Assembly: GCF_019041915.1 (NCBI RefSeq)
Contig: NZ_JAHPYF010000005.1
Span: forward strand, 1-64,000
From: Collinsella sp. MSK.8.10
GTDB lineage: Bacteria > Actinomycetota > Coriobacteriia > Coriobacteriales > Coriobacteriaceae
Reading direction: 5' to 3'
Length of the DNA: 64,000 nt
Part shown: positions 16,103 through 25,863 of the stretch, in pieces
Layout: each line of letters starts with the position of its first letter
Numbering within the stretch: position 1 is the stretch's first letter
Notes under the pieces: generated by a model
The model's database searches: none
What the model saw: the letters and a program-made list of their open reading frames with translations, nothing else
What the model was told of the DNA's origin: nothing
Made by a program: the position numbers and the translations under genes

Positions 16103-17545
16103 ATGGACCAGACCGTACCCGCATACGCCGCCGAGGTGGCCGATTACGGGCGCAGCCGCGACCCCGAGCCGGGTGAGGGCGCGCTCGTAAAGAACGTGCG
16201 TCCCGAATCGCCCGCGTGGGATGTGGGTATCGAGCCGGGCATGCGCGTGCTCACGGTCAATGGCGAGCGACTCACCGACATGATCGTGTGGCTCTGGGAG
16301 GCCGACGACGACACCGTCGAGCTGGAGGTATTCGACCCGCGCGACAACACCGTCTCGCCCGTGGAGCTCGACCGCTTCCCGGGCGAGGACTGGGGCCTGG
16401 AGTTCGACGGCCCCATCTTCGATGGCATGCGTACCTGCGTTAACGCATGCGTATTCTGCTTTATGACCATGCTTCCCAAGGGCGGCCGCTCCACGCTCTA
16501 CATCCGCGACGACGACTATCGTCTGAGCTTTTTGCAGGGCAACTTTGTCACGCTCACGAACCTCACCGACGAGGACGTGCAAAACGTCATCCAGCGCAAC
16601 ATGAGTCCCATGAACGTGTCGGTCCACGCTGTGAGCCCCGACGTCCGCCGTCGTATGATGGGCCGTAACGCTCAGCGAGGCATGGACGTACTCGAGACCA
16701 TCATGGCCGCCGGCATCGAGATTCACGCGCAGATCGTGTTGTGCCCCGGCATGAACGACGGCGAGGAGCTGGAAAAGACCCTGCGCTTTTGCGAGGAGCA
16801 CGAGCAGATCACAAGCCTGGGCATTGTGCCGCTCGGTTTTACCAAGCACCAAAACCGCTTTAGCTGGTCATACAGCGACAAGCCCGAACTAGCGCGCGAG
16901 ACCATTGCCATGATCCGGCCCTTCCAGGACCGCGCCTACGAGCGCTTTGGCCGCCACACCTTCCAGATGAGCGACGAGTTCTATCTGGACGCCGGCATCG
17001 ATCCTCCCGAGGCGGACTTTTACGACGGTTACCCGCAGTACTACGACGGCATCGGCATGATCCGCTCCTATCTGGACGAGACCGACGACGTGCTGGCTAC
17101 CGATGCCGAACGCCTGACCCGCGTTCGCGAGGGAATCGCCGCCCGCAGCCAGCGCCTGCTGTGCCTCTCGGGCGCCAGCGCGCGCGATACGGTCGCGCGC
17201 TTTGTGGAATCGCCGCACGGCCTCGCCGGCACCGTCACGGCCATCAAGAACCGCTACTTTGGCGGCAACGTGGACGTGACCGGCCTCATCGTCGCGAGCG
17301 ACATCCTGGAGCAGCTGCCGCAAGACCTGTCGGGGGTTATGCTCTTTGTGCCTAAGCTCATGTTCAACGCTGACGGCATGACGCTTGACGAGTATCATCG
17401 TGACGATTTACTCGCAAGCCTTACCAGTCGCGGCGCCGAGGTTCATGTGGTGTCGACCATGCCGCATGAGTTGCTCGATACCCTGGAGCACATCCTTGGC
17501 ATAGCGCCCGCCAATTCAACTATTCCCGCTGACCCTACCCATTAA
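16103..17545 (+). CDS. DUF512/PDZ radical-SAM-type protein
   Basis: A PDZ-like domain (about 20-85) is followed by a Cys cluster CVNACVFC (near 112), the CxxxCxxC arrangement of radical SAM enzymes. A TIM-barrel-like region includes SVHAVSPDVRRRMMG, and the C-terminal DUF512 domain completes the 480-residue protein. The family is widespread in Gram-positives directly upstream of der. Its reaction is unknown, with ribosome- or tRNA-linked roles proposed from context. ATG 16103 was chosen over the TTG at 16091 because the latter lies in ispH. Confidence 0.85.
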   Translation: MDQTVPAYAAEVADYGRSRDPEPGEGALVKNVRPESPAWDVGIEPGMRVLTVNGERLTDMIVWLWEADDDTVELEVFDPRDNTVSPVELDRFPGEDWGLEFDGPIFDGMRTCVNACVFCFMTMLPKGGRSTLYIRDDDYRLSFLQGNFVTLTNLTDEDVQNVIQRNMSPMNVSVHAVSPDVRRRMMGRNAQRGMDVLETIMAAGIEIHAQIVLCPGMNDGEELEKTLRFCEEHEQITSLGIVPLGFTKHQNRFSWSYSDKPELARETIAMIRPFQDRAYERFGRHTFQMSDEFYLDAGIDPPEADFYDGYPQYYDGIGMIRSYLDETDDVLATDAERLTRVREGIAARSQRLLCLSGASARDTVARFVESPHGLAGTVTAIKNRYFGGNVDVTGLIVASDILEQLPQDLSGVMLFVPKLMFNADGMTLDEYHRDDLLASLTSRGAEVHVVSTMPHELLDTLEHILGIAPANSTIPADPTH

Positions 17546-17555
17546 AGGAGAGCAG

Positions 17556-18890
17556 ATGAAACCTATCGTCGCCGTCGTCGGACGCCCTAACGTGGGCAAG
17601 TCCACGCTCGTTAACCGCCTGGCCCAGACCTCGGACGCCATCGTCCACGAGTCCCGCGGCGTCACGCGCGACCGCTCATACCACACGGCCGATTGGAACG
17701 GCCGCGAGTTCACCATCGTAGACACGGGCGGCATCGAGCCGCTCAAGAGCGATGACGTCTTCGCCACGTCCATTCGCGACCAGGCCCTCGCCGCCGCCGA
17801 GGAAGCCGCCGTCATCCTGTTTGTGGTCGACGGCCGCACCGGCGTCACCGAGGAGGACGAGTCGGTCGCTCGCATGCTCAAGCGCTGCGACAAGCCGGTC
17901 TTTCTGCTGGTGAACAAGCTCGACAACCCCGATCGCGAGAACGACAGCATCTGGGAGTTCTATTCGCTCGGCATCGGTGAGCCCACGCCGCTTTCGGCCC
18001 TGCACGGCCACGGCACGGGCGACCTGCTCGACGACATCGTGGCGCTGCTGCCGGAGGAAGAGGACGAGGTCGCCGACGAGTTCCCCGACGCGCTCAACGT
18101 CGCCATCATCGGCCGCCCCAACGCCGGTAAGTCGTCGCTGTTCAACCGCATCCTGGGTGCCGATCGCTCCATCGTGTCCAACATCGCCGGCACCACGCGC
18201 GATGCCATCGATACCGTCGTAGAGCGCGATGGCAAACACTACCGCATGGTCGATACCGCGGGCATCCGCAAGAAGAGCACCGTGTACGAGAACATCGAGT
18301 ACTACTCGATGGTCCGCGGCCTGCGCGCCATCGACCGCGCCGACGTGGCGCTGCTCGTCGTCGACGCCTCCGTGGGCGTCACCGAGCAGGACCAGAAGGT
18401 CATGGGCTTGGCCATCGAGCGCGGCTGCGCCATCGTGGTGCTGCTCAACAAGTGGGACCTGCTCGACGACGACCGTAAGCGCGAGGCCTGCATGGAGACC
18501 GTCGACCGCCGTCTGGGCGTTATGGCTCCCTGGGCACAGTACCTGCGCATCTCTGCCCTGACCGGCCGCAGCGTCGAGAAGATCTGGGCGATGGTCGACG
18601 CCGCCGAAAAGACGCGCTCGCAAAAGATCAGCACCTCGCGCCTCAACACGTTCCTCACCGACCTGCGCGAGTTCGGCCACACCGTGGTGGACGGCAAGCG
18701 CCGCCTGCGCATGCACTACGTGACCCAGACGGGCGTCAACCCGCCGACGTTCACGTTCTTCGTCAACCACAGCGACCTGGTCAACGACACCTACCAGCGC
18801 TACGTGGAGAACCGCATGCGCTCGACCTTCGATTTTGCCGGCACGCCCATTCGACTCTTCTTTAGGAAGAAGGAGCAAAAGGATGCATAA
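17556..18890 (+). CDS. der: Ribosome-assembly GTPase Der (EngA)
   Basis: Two GTPase domains lie in tandem, unique to this family: GRPNVGKST (9-17) and GRPNAGKSS (about 186-194), each with DTGG or DTAG G3 and NKLD/NKWD G4 motifs. The C-terminal KH-like domain covers about 350-440. It matures the 50S subunit. AAAGGAG precedes the ATG. The stop overlaps the plsY start by 8 bp. Confidence 0.97.
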   Translation: MKPIVAVVGRPNVGKSTLVNRLAQTSDAIVHESRGVTRDRSYHTADWNGREFTIVDTGGIEPLKSDDVFATSIRDQALAAAEEAAVILFVVDGRTGVTEEDESVARMLKRCDKPVFLLVNKLDNPDRENDSIWEFYSLGIGEPTPLSALHGHGTGDLLDDIVALLPEEEDEVADEFPDALNVAIIGRPNAGKSSLFNRILGADRSIVSNIAGTTRDAIDTVVERDGKHYRMVDTAGIRKKSTVYENIEYYSMVRGLRAIDRADVALLVVDASVGVTEQDQKVMGLAIERGCAIVVLLNKWDLLDDDRKREACMETVDRRLGVMAPWAQYLRISALTGRSVEKIWAMVDAAEKTRSQKISTSRLNTFLTDLREFGHTVVDGKRRLRMHYVTQTGVNPPTFTFFVNHSDLVNDTYQRYVENRMRSTFDFAGTPIRLFFRKKEQKDA

Positions 18891-19566
18891 TCCGATTCTG
18901 CTGACCGCCATCTGCGCCGTGGTCTCGTTCTTTATCGGAGCGATTCCGTTTGGCCTGATCCTGGGCCGCGTGTTCAACCATACCGACATTCGCAAGGCGG
19001 GCTCCGGCAACATCGGCACCACCAACGCCCTGCGTGTGGCCGGCCCCAAGGTGGCCGCGCTCACGCTGCTGCTCGACTGCCTTAAGGGCGCTATCTGCGT
19101 CCTTATCGCGCGTCCGCTTATCGCCGACATGGGCTATGGCTTCCCCGTGAGCATTATGGCCCCCGGCGCTGCCGGCGACTGGATGCTCGGTGTCATCTGC
19201 CTGGCGGCCGTATGGGGCCACATATTCTCGCCGTACCTCAACTTCCACGGTGGCAAGGGTATCGCGGTCGGTCTGGGCGTCATCCTCGCCTGGTACTGGC
19301 CCATTGGCCTGTCGCTGCTGGGCATGTTCATCGTGGCCGTCGCCATTACCAAGTACGTGTCGGTGGGCTCGCTTGCCGCCGCCGTCGGCCTTCCCATCGC
19401 CGCCTGTGCGGTCTTTCCGTACAGCAGTCTAGGACTTAAGTTTTGCATGGCGATGATCGGTATCACCGTGGTGTGGGCTCATCGCGCGAACATCAAGAAG
19501 CTCATGACGGGTAAGGAGTCCAAGCTCTCGTTTACCAAGCGCGTCACCGAGCCCGACGATAAGTAG
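18883..19566 (+). CDS. plsY: Glycerol-3-phosphate acyltransferase PlsY
   Basis: A polytopic membrane enzyme transfers acyl from acyl-phosphate to glycerol-3-phosphate. Motifs GSGNIGTTNALRVAG (about 41-55), HGGKGIAVGLG (about 122-132) and an IPFG loop near 20 are the three conserved cytosolic motifs. The start ATG overlaps der by 8 bp and has AGGAGCAAAAGG upstream. The following gpsA supplies its substrate. Confidence 0.95.
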   Translation: MHNPILLTAICAVVSFFIGAIPFGLILGRVFNHTDIRKAGSGNIGTTNALRVAGPKVAALTLLLDCLKGAICVLIARPLIADMGYGFPVSIMAPGAAGDWMLGVICLAAVWGHIFSPYLNFHGGKGIAVGLGVILAWYWPIGLSLLGMFIVAVAITKYVSVGSLAAAVGLPIAACAVFPYSSLGLKFCMAMIGITVVWAHRANIKKLMTGKESKLSFTKRVTEPDDK

Positions 19567-19575
19567 GAGAGAGTC

Positions 19576-20583
19576 ATGAATGTTGCGCTGATTGGCTCCG
19601 GCTCCTGGGGAACCGCCGTCGCCGGCCTTGCCGCCGCGCGAGCCGAGCACGTGACCATGTGGGCCCATAGCGAGCAGACCGCCGTCGGCATTAACGGCGA
19701 GCACCGCAATCCCCGGTATCTGGTGGACTACGAGCTGCCCGGCAACGTTGTCGCCACCACGGACCTGTCGCAGGCGCTCGACGGCGCCGACTCCATTATC
19801 TTTGCCGTGCCCTCCACACACCTGCGCAGCGTATGTCATCAGGCAGCACCCTTCATCGCTGCCGGCACCCCGGTGCTCTGCCTCACCAAGGGCATTGAGC
19901 CCGAGTCTGGCCTGCTCATGAGCGAGGTCATCGCCAGCGAGATCGGCAACGAGTCGCGCGTGGCGGCGCTCTCGGGCCCCAACCATGCTGAGGAAATCTG
20001 CCGCGGTGGACTTTCTGCCGCCGTCATCGCCAGCGAAGATCCGCAGATAGGGGAGACCTTTAAGGACCTGCTCCTGTCCACGGCCTTCCGCATCTACCTG
20101 TCACAGGACATGACCGGCGTCGAGGTTTGCGGCGCCATGAAAAATGTCATCGCGATCGTGTGTGGCATCTCCGCCGGTACCGGTTCGGGCGACAACACGC
20201 TCGCCCTTATCATGACGCGCGGCCTGGCCGAGATCAGCCGTCTGGTGCATGCCCGCGGCGGGCAAGCTATGACCTGCATGGGACTTGCCGGCATGGGTGA
20301 CCTCATCGCCACCTGCACCTCGGAGCATTCGCGCAACCGCACCTTTGGCTACGAGTTTGCCCACGGCGTGTCGCTCGACGAGTATCAGGAGCGCACGCAT
20401 ATGGTTGTCGAGGGCGCCGTCGCGGCCCGCAGCGTCAGCGAACTTGCCCGTTCACTGGGCGTAGACATTCCGCTCACCTTTGCCGTGGAGCAAACGCTCT
20501 ACAACGGTGTTACTTTGGATAGGGCGCTCGAGATTCTTACCGATCGCGTCCCTTCTCAAGAGTTCTACGGACTCACCGACTAG
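19576..20583 (+). CDS. gpsA: Glycerol-3-phosphate dehydrogenase [NAD(P)+]
   Basis: It reduces dihydroxyacetone phosphate to glycerol-3-phosphate for phospholipids. The nucleotide-binding loop GSGSWGTA is at 7-14. ALSGPNHAEE (about 133-142) and GAMKNVIAI with the catalytic Lys (about 189-197) are present. Length 335 is typical. Adjacency to plsY completes the acyl-glycerol branch. Confidence 0.96.
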   Translation: MNVALIGSGSWGTAVAGLAAARAEHVTMWAHSEQTAVGINGEHRNPRYLVDYELPGNVVATTDLSQALDGADSIIFAVPSTHLRSVCHQAAPFIAAGTPVLCLTKGIEPESGLLMSEVIASEIGNESRVAALSGPNHAEEICRGGLSAAVIASEDPQIGETFKDLLLSTAFRIYLSQDMTGVEVCGAMKNVIAIVCGISAGTGSGDNTLALIMTRGLAEISRLVHARGGQAMTCMGLAGMGDLIATCTSEHSRNRTFGYEFAHGVSLDEYQERTHMVVEGAVAARSVSELARSLGVDIPLTFAVEQTLYNGVTLDRALEILTDRVPSQEFYGLTD

Positions 20584-20601
20584 CGCAGAAAGGCTTCTAC
20601 C

Positions 20602-21273
20602 ATGGGTTCCATCAAAATCGCTCCGTCCGTCCTTTCGGCCGATATGGCCAACCTCAAGGGCGAGCTCGACAAGATCGCCGGTGCCGACTACGTGCACTTC
20701 GACGTTATGGACGGTCACTTTACCGGCAACCTCACCTTTGGCGTCGACATCCTCAAGGCCGTCAAGCGCTCCACCGATGTACCGGTCGACGCGCACCTGA
20801 TGGTGTCGAACCCCGACGAGACGGTCGATTGGTACACCGACGCCGGTGCCGATATGATCACCGTCCACTACGAGGCTTCCACGCACCTGCACCGCACGCT
20901 CACCCATCTGCAGCAGCGCGGCGTCAAGGCAGGCGTTGTGCTCAACCCCGCCACCCCCGTGTGCGTGCTCGAGAGCATCATCGACGTCGTCGATATGGTG
21001 CTGCTCATGAGCGTGAACCCGGGCTTTGGCGGCCAGAGCTTTATCCCGGGCACTATCGCCAAACTGCACGAGCTCAAGGCCATGTGCGAGCGCCACGGCG
21101 TGTCGCCCATGATCGAGGTCGACGGCGGCATTTCTTCCAAGAACATTGCCGAGGTCGTCAAGGCTGGTGCCAACGTTCTCGTGGCCGGCTCCGCCGTATT
21201 TAAGTCCGAAGATCCCGCCGCCGAGGTTGCGCTGCTGCAGAAGCTGGGCAATGAGGCCGCACAGGAGGCATAA
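20602..21273 (+). CDS. rpe: Ribulose-phosphate 3-epimerase
   Basis: This is the pentose phosphate pathway enzyme interconverting ribulose-5-P and xylulose-5-P. The TIM barrel shows SVLSADMANL (active-site Ser and Asp), VMDGHFTGNLTFG, DAHLMVSNP, NPGFGGQSFIP and EVDGGIS. The family has His and Asp ligands for the metal at these strands. A short variation, NLTFG for the usual N(I/L)T(F/I)GP, is seen. The ATG follows AGAAAGG. Confidence 0.95.
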   Translation: MGSIKIAPSVLSADMANLKGELDKIAGADYVHFDVMDGHFTGNLTFGVDILKAVKRSTDVPVDAHLMVSNPDETVDWYTDAGADMITVHYEASTHLHRTLTHLQQRGVKAGVVLNPATPVCVLESIIDVVDMVLLMSVNPGFGGQSFIPGTIAKLHELKAMCERHGVSPMIEVDGGISSKNIAEVVKAGANVLVAGSAVFKSEDPAAEVALLQKLGNEAAQEA

Positions 21274-21279
21274 ACCCTT

Positions 21280-22458
21280 ATGACCGCAGGTCAAAACCGC
21301 ATACCCGTGAATCTTGACTACGCCGCCTCGACGCCCATGCGCGCCGAGGCGCTCCTTGCGCAGCGCGAATATGACGACAGCGAGCTTGCCGGCGTCAACC
21401 CCAACTCGCTGCACTCGCTCGGCCGCAAGGCCGCCGCGCGCCTGGAGGTTGCCCGTCGCGAGATCGCCCATAGCTTTGGCGCACGCGTCCGCCCGTCCGA
21501 GATTGTTCTGACCAACGGCGGCACCGAAGCCAACCAGCTGGCGCTGCTCGGTCTTGCCGAGGGCGCTCGTCAGCGCGATCGCAAGCGCGATCGTGTAATC
21601 GTTTCGGCCATCGAGCACGATTCGATTCTGGACAACCTGCCGCTGCTGCGTGCCGCCGGCTTTACCGTCGACCTGGTGCAGCCCTGCCGCGCGGGCTACA
21701 TTGAGCCTGCCACGCTGAGCGACTTGCTGAGCGACGACGTGTCGCTCGTGAGCATTATGGTCGCCAACAACGAGACCGGCGTGGTGCAGCCCATCCGCGA
21801 GCTTGCCTCGGCCGCTCATACCGTGGGCGCAGTGTTCCACACCGATGCTATCCAGGGCTATCTGCACATTCCACTCGATGTCACCGAGCTGGGCGTCGAT
21901 GCTATGTCCGTCGCGGCCCACAAAATTGGCGGTCCTGTGGCATCCGGCGCGCTCTACGTTAAGACCCGCACGCCACTGCGCCCCCGCATCTTTGGCGGCG
22001 GACAGGAAGCCGGACGTCGCGCCGGCACGCAGGACCTGCGCACGCAGCTAGCCTTTGCCGCTGCTGCCCGCACGCTGGTGCCCCAAGTGGCTCAGGAGCG
22101 CGAAAAGCTGCAAGCCCTTTCCGACAAACTCTACGCCACGCTTACGGCCCATCCACGCATTCATGCCACCATGGGCGACTACGAGCAGGTCGACCGTCTG
22201 CCGGGTATGGTTTCGATCTACGTCGACGGCATGGACTCCGAGGAGCTCATCGTCAAGCTCGACGCCGCCGGCTTTGAGGTTTCGGCCGGCTCTGCCTGCT
22301 CGAGCGGCAGCATGGACCCGAGCCACGTTTTGAGCGCGATGGGCATCGGTCGCGAGCAGGCATTGGGAGCACTGCGCATTTCCTTTGATGACCGCGTGAA
22401 TCCGAGCGATCTGGACGAGTTCGCCCGGACGCTGCTCTCGATCGTGGGTGCCGCATGA
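21280..22458 (+). CDS. Cysteine desulfurase (NifS/IscS-like)
   Basis: A PLP enzyme that mobilises sulfur from cysteine. It has TNGGTEANQLAL (about 78-89), the PLP lysine in AAHKIGGP (about 212-219) and the catalytic cysteine in AGSACSSGSMDPSHVL (about 341-356), where the long loop favours the group I (IscS/NifS) class. Length 392 fits. It lies 6 bp after rpe and overlaps the next gene by 4 bp. The exact paralogue cannot be set here; tRNA thiolation or Fe-S assembly are both possible. Confidence 0.9.
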   Translation: MTAGQNRIPVNLDYAASTPMRAEALLAQREYDDSELAGVNPNSLHSLGRKAAARLEVARREIAHSFGARVRPSEIVLTNGGTEANQLALLGLAEGARQRDRKRDRVIVSAIEHDSILDNLPLLRAAGFTVDLVQPCRAGYIEPATLSDLLSDDVSLVSIMVANNETGVVQPIRELASAAHTVGAVFHTDAIQGYLHIPLDVTELGVDAMSVAAHKIGGPVASGALYVKTRTPLRPRIFGGGQEAGRRAGTQDLRTQLAFAAAARTLVPQVAQEREKLQALSDKLYATLTAHPRIHATMGDYEQVDRLPGMVSIYVDGMDSEELIVKLDAAGFEVSAGSACSSGSMDPSHVLSAMGIGREQALGALRISFDDRVNPSDLDEFARTLLSIVGAA

Positions 22459-23264
22459 TCGTCGCCGAGCTTGAGCGCGCGCTGCTGGCACGCTATCCCA
22501 AGGCGGACGCCGAGGGCTGGGATCACGTAGGACTCTCCGTTGGCGATCCGGCCGCGGAGATCACCGGCGTTGCCTGCGCACTCGATGCGACCGTGGCTAA
22601 CGTTCGCCGCGCCCAAGAAGCCGGCGCCAACGTGCTGCTGACGCATCATCCCATATACATCAAGGCACCCGAGGCCTTTTGTCCGGCGGATGCCACACGA
22701 CCCCAGTGCAGCGCGGCCCTCTACGAGGCTGCCCGCTGCGGCGTGAGCATTATTTCGCTCCACACCAATCTGGACCGCTCGCACGAGGCGCGTGCCTGCC
22801 TAAGTGAGCTGCTGGACGCCGTGCCCGTGAGCTCGCTGGAGCACGTAGACGACCCCGAGTCGACCGGCCTTGGCGCGCTTGCGACGCTCAACGACCCGTG
22901 CACGCTGCGCGATCTTGCCGCCCGTGCTGCCACGGCCTTCGGAAGCGACCCGCGTGTATGGGGCGATGCCGAGCGCTCGTGCCGCACCGTCGCCATTCTG
23001 GGCGGCTCCCTCGGTGACTTTGGCGAACTTGCCATCGCCGCCGGTGCGGATGTTGTCCTGACGGGCGAGGCAGGCTATCACGTGGCGCAGGACCTTGCCT
23101 TGCGTGGGCTACCGGTGATCTTGCTCGGCCACGACCGCTCCGAGGAGCCGTTCGTTGATATATTGATGAACTCTGCAGTTGACGCCGGGGTCGACCCCCG
23201 TCATGCGATTAAAATACTGAACCCTTGCCAATGGTGGACTGTGACAAAAGGAGAGAACTTATGA
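22455..23264 (+). CDS. Nif3-like dinuclear metal centre protein
   Basis: The ATGA overlap with the cysteine desulfurase implies coupling. Metal ligands include the TTHHPIY-type motif (here LLTHHPIYIK, about 55-64), GWDHVGL (about 22-28) and GEAGYH near 204. The family (YbgI/YqfO) forms a toroid with a two-metal site. Possible roles are GTP cyclohydrolase-like or metal chaperone; none is certain. The downstream zinc-ribbon coiled-coil protein is its usual neighbour in Gram-positives. Confidence 0.88.
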   Translation: MIVAELERALLARYPKADAEGWDHVGLSVGDPAAEITGVACALDATVANVRRAQEAGANVLLTHHPIYIKAPEAFCPADATRPQCSAALYEAARCGVSIISLHTNLDRSHEARACLSELLDAVPVSSLEHVDDPESTGLGALATLNDPCTLRDLAARAATAFGSDPRVWGDAERSCRTVAILGGSLGDFGELAIAAGADVVLTGEAGYHVAQDLALRGLPVILLGHDRSEEPFVDILMNSAVDAGVDPRHAIKILNPCQWWTVTKGENL

Positions 23265-23980
23265 GCGCCGGCGCTACGCTACTCAAGCTGCAACAGATCG
23301 ATTTGGAGCTCACCCGCAACAAGAGTGAACTTGCCAATATGCCGGAGCTCAAGGAGCTCGCTTCCAAGCGCAAGACCTATGTGAAGCTCAAGTCCGAGAT
23401 GACCAAGCTCTACGCCCAGCGCAAGGATCTGGACATTGAGCTCGACGATCTCAATACCACCGAGATTCAGACCAACAACGCCATCGAGGCTGCCAAGAAG
23501 CGCCACGTCGACGGCTCCGACTACCGCGAGGTTCAGGACCTGGAAAACGAGCTCGCCACCCTGGCCAAGCGTCTGGACAAGATTGAACACACCCGCAAGG
23601 ACGTCGTTGTCGCCCATAAGGAGGCGCTCGACCGCGAGGCCCGCGCGCAGGCAATCATCGCCAAGTTCGAGGAGGGCGTGAAGGCCGATACCAAGGCCGC
23701 CCGCGCCAAGGCTGCCGACCTGCAGGCTCAGATTGACGCCGCCGCTAAGGAGCGCACCGCGCTTGCTGCCACGCTGCCGGCCGACGTTCTCACCGACTAC
23801 GAGCGTCTGCTCAAGCAGTTCCGTGGCCTGGCCGTCGAGACCATCCAGGGCAACATCCCCACGGTCTGCCACACCGCGCTGCAGGCATCGTCCATGAGCG
23901 ACCTCAACCACGACGGTAGGTCAATTACGCACTGCCCGTACTGCCACCGCCTCCTGGTGCTCCCGAGCAAGGAAGCTTAA
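23261..23980 (+). CDS. Coiled-coil zinc-ribbon protein
   Basis: The start overlaps the Nif3-like gene as ATGA and has AAAGGAGAG upstream. Residues 1-180 are a long antiparallel coiled coil rich in Lys, Glu and Ala. The C-terminus is a C4-type zinc ribbon, with one Cys in TVCHTALQ and the knuckle CPYC in THCPYCHRLL. The family (CT398-like) is thought to act in secretion or as a nucleic-acid chaperone, without firm evidence. The ribbon here looks degenerate in its first knuckle, where only one Cys is seen. Confidence 0.8.
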   Translation: MSAGATLLKLQQIDLELTRNKSELANMPELKELASKRKTYVKLKSEMTKLYAQRKDLDIELDDLNTTEIQTNNAIEAAKKRHVDGSDYREVQDLENELATLAKRLDKIEHTRKDVVVAHKEALDREARAQAIIAKFEEGVKADTKAARAKAADLQAQIDAAAKERTALAATLPADVLTDYERLLKQFRGLAVETIQGNIPTVCHTALQASSMSDLNHDGRSITHCPYCHRLLVLPSKEA

Positions 23981-23983
23981 ACG

Positions 23984-25195
23984 ATGGCGGCACCCAACAA
24001 TTCAATGCAACTTGAGGGAAATACGATCCTGCTGGGCATTACCGGCGGGATCGCCGCCTATAAGTCGTGCAATATCGTGCGCCTGCTGCAAAAGCGCGGC
24101 GCGCGCGTCAAGGTCGTTATGAGCGAGCATGCCACCGAGTTTGTGGGGCCGCTTACCTTCCGCGCACTCACCAATGAGCCGGTCGCGGTGGGCCTATTCG
24201 ACGATCCCTCCGACCCCATCCACCACATTTCGCTGGCGCAGGAGCCCGATCTGGTGGTCGTGGCGCCCGCGACGGCCAATATCATCGCCAAGATGGCCAA
24301 CGGCGTCGCCGATGACCTCATCTCCACCACGCTGCTTGCGACGCCGCGACCCATCGTGATCGCACCCGCTATGAACAACGGCATGTGGAAGGCGCCGGCG
24401 ACGCAGGCCAACATGGCCACGCTGCGCGAGCGCGGTGTCCATGTGGTGGGTCCGGGCAGCGGCTACCTTGCCTGCGGCGACGTGGACACGGGACGCATGA
24501 GCGAGCCCGAGGACATCGTAGAGGCTGTCTGTGAGGTGCTCAACCCCGCGCCACAGGACCTGGCGGGTAAGCGCATCGTAATTACCGCCGGTCCCACGCA
24601 CGAGCCGATCGACCCCGTGCGATTCATTGGCAACCGTTCTTCGGGCAAGATGGGCATCGCCCTGGCGGGGGAGGCCGCACGCCGCGGCGCTGCGCTCACG
24701 CTCGTGTTGGGACCGACATCACTCGATGTGCCCTGCGGCGTGGAGTGCGTGCGCGTGCAGACCGCCGCAGAGATGCTCCAGGCGGCCCTGAGCGCCTTCC
24801 AGACGGCCGATGCGGCAATTTGTGCGGCCGCCGTCGCCGACTACACCCCCGCGGCCCCTGCGGACCATAAGCTCAAAAAGGCCAACGAGCGCCTGGATCG
24901 CATCGAACTGGTCGAGACGGTCGATATTTTGGCCGAGCTCTCGCGCCAGAAGGGCGAGCGATGCGTGATCGGATTTGCGGCCGAGACCGATAACGTTGTC
25001 GAGTACGCAGAGCGCAAATTGGCCCGCAAGGGGTGCGATGTAATAATCGCCAACGATGTCTCACGCACCGATTCGGGCTTTGGGACCGACACCAACAAGG
25101 CCTGGATTGTGAGCACAACGGGTACGCAAGAACTTCCCGTACTAACAAAACCCCAGCTCGCAGATACAATTTTGGACTTGCTTCAAAAATTGTAA
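23984..25195 (+). CDS. coaBC: Bifunctional phosphopantothenoylcysteine decarboxylase/synthetase
   Basis: Two steps of coenzyme A synthesis in one chain. The N-terminal flavoprotein decarboxylase (about 14-185) has GITGGIAAYK, the PAMNNGMW substrate motif and the GYLACGD flap with the catalytic Cys. The C-terminal synthetase (about 195-403) has TAGPTHEPIDPVRFIGNRSS and the KxKK-type loop as DHKLKKANE. Length 403 is typical. It ends the long plus-strand block. Confidence 0.95.
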   Translation: MAAPNNSMQLEGNTILLGITGGIAAYKSCNIVRLLQKRGARVKVVMSEHATEFVGPLTFRALTNEPVAVGLFDDPSDPIHHISLAQEPDLVVVAPATANIIAKMANGVADDLISTTLLATPRPIVIAPAMNNGMWKAPATQANMATLRERGVHVVGPGSGYLACGDVDTGRMSEPEDIVEAVCEVLNPAPQDLAGKRIVITAGPTHEPIDPVRFIGNRSSGKMGIALAGEAARRGAALTLVLGPTSLDVPCGVECVRVQTAAEMLQAALSAFQTADAAICAAAVADYTPAAPADHKLKKANERLDRIELVETVDILAELSRQKGERCVIGFAAETDNVVEYAERKLARKGCDVIIANDVSRTDSGFGTDTNKAWIVSTTGTQELPVLTKPQLADTILDLLQKL

Positions 25196-25203
25196 AAAAG
25201 TTC

Positions 25204-25233
25204 TTGCACAAGTCTAAAGTTTCGGGTTAATAT
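25204..25233 (+). promoter_or_regulatory. tRNA-Pro promoter
   Basis: TTGCAC (25204-25209) and TAATAT (25228-25233) with an 18-bp spacer lie 42 nt before the tRNA. Confidence 0.6.
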
Positions 25234-25275
25234 ACTCCCTGTTGCGAGCGAGAGCAGAGCAACAAACAAAAGCTT

Positions 25276-25352
<77 letters not shown>

Positions 25353-25361
25353 GAAGTTTGC

Positions 25362-25391
25362 AGGTCAGGCACATAGTGCCTGACCTTTTTT
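25362..25391 (+). terminator. tRNA-Pro terminator
   Basis: A perfect 11-bp stem AGGTCAGGCAC/GTGCCTGACCT is followed by six T. Confidence 0.92.
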
Positions 25392-25863
25392 GTTTTAAGC
25401 AATTGCTTAATTTTGATTAAGCAACGGGGTGCCAAAAATCTACCTGCGCGATAATCGCCTTTTACGGCTACTTGCGCGTTTAGCACACGCTTGAGCCGTT
25501 TTATTAACGCGATATGAATCTACATACGCGTAGCTGGTATGCAGCCGAGTACAGGCTGTATTTATCGCGGCGATTAACACAGATATAGCGACTGTAACGG
25601 ACAAGCGTGTCGCTGTATCTATTCCAGTAGTTCACTTGATCGGTGGACAAGTGGGCTGTTGCAACCAAACGGCAAGCGGGATGAACTCTATACGAGGGCG
25701 CAGCAGAGGTAATTGTGGGGGAGTGCGGCAGACGCTCTGAGAGCCGCTTTATGGCCCCATTTTTTTTCTCAAACCGACTACCTATGCCACGAACTTCAAA
25801 TCGTTCGTGCGATAGCCAATAGAAAAGCCCGCGCGGTATGGCGCAGGCTTTTCATCCAGTAAA
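25392..25863. other. Gene-free stretch between tRNA-Pro and pilin copy 1
   Basis: No gene is supported. It contains a 16-bp perfect palindrome TTAAGCAATTGCTTAA (25395-25410) with a third half-site at 25417-25424, and a longer imperfect hairpin AGATATAGCGAC/GTCGCTGTATCT near 25580-25620. From 25717 it carries the flank repeated downstream of pilin copy 2. The hairpin 25823-25852 can terminate the minus-strand pilin transcript. Confidence 0.6.
25717..25863. repeat. 3' flank repeat of pilin copy 1 (second copy at 29573-29725)
   Basis: The motif GGGGGAGTGCGGCAGACGCT and the sequence that follows, down to a GC hairpin and the pilin stop, recur at 29573-29725 with scattered changes. The duplication unit therefore includes the 3' flank of the pilin gene. 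Confidence 0.85.

Noticed and set aside
17676..19130. 484-aa minus-strand frame
   Set aside because: Antisense to der and plsY; Val/Asp/His-rich shadow composition.
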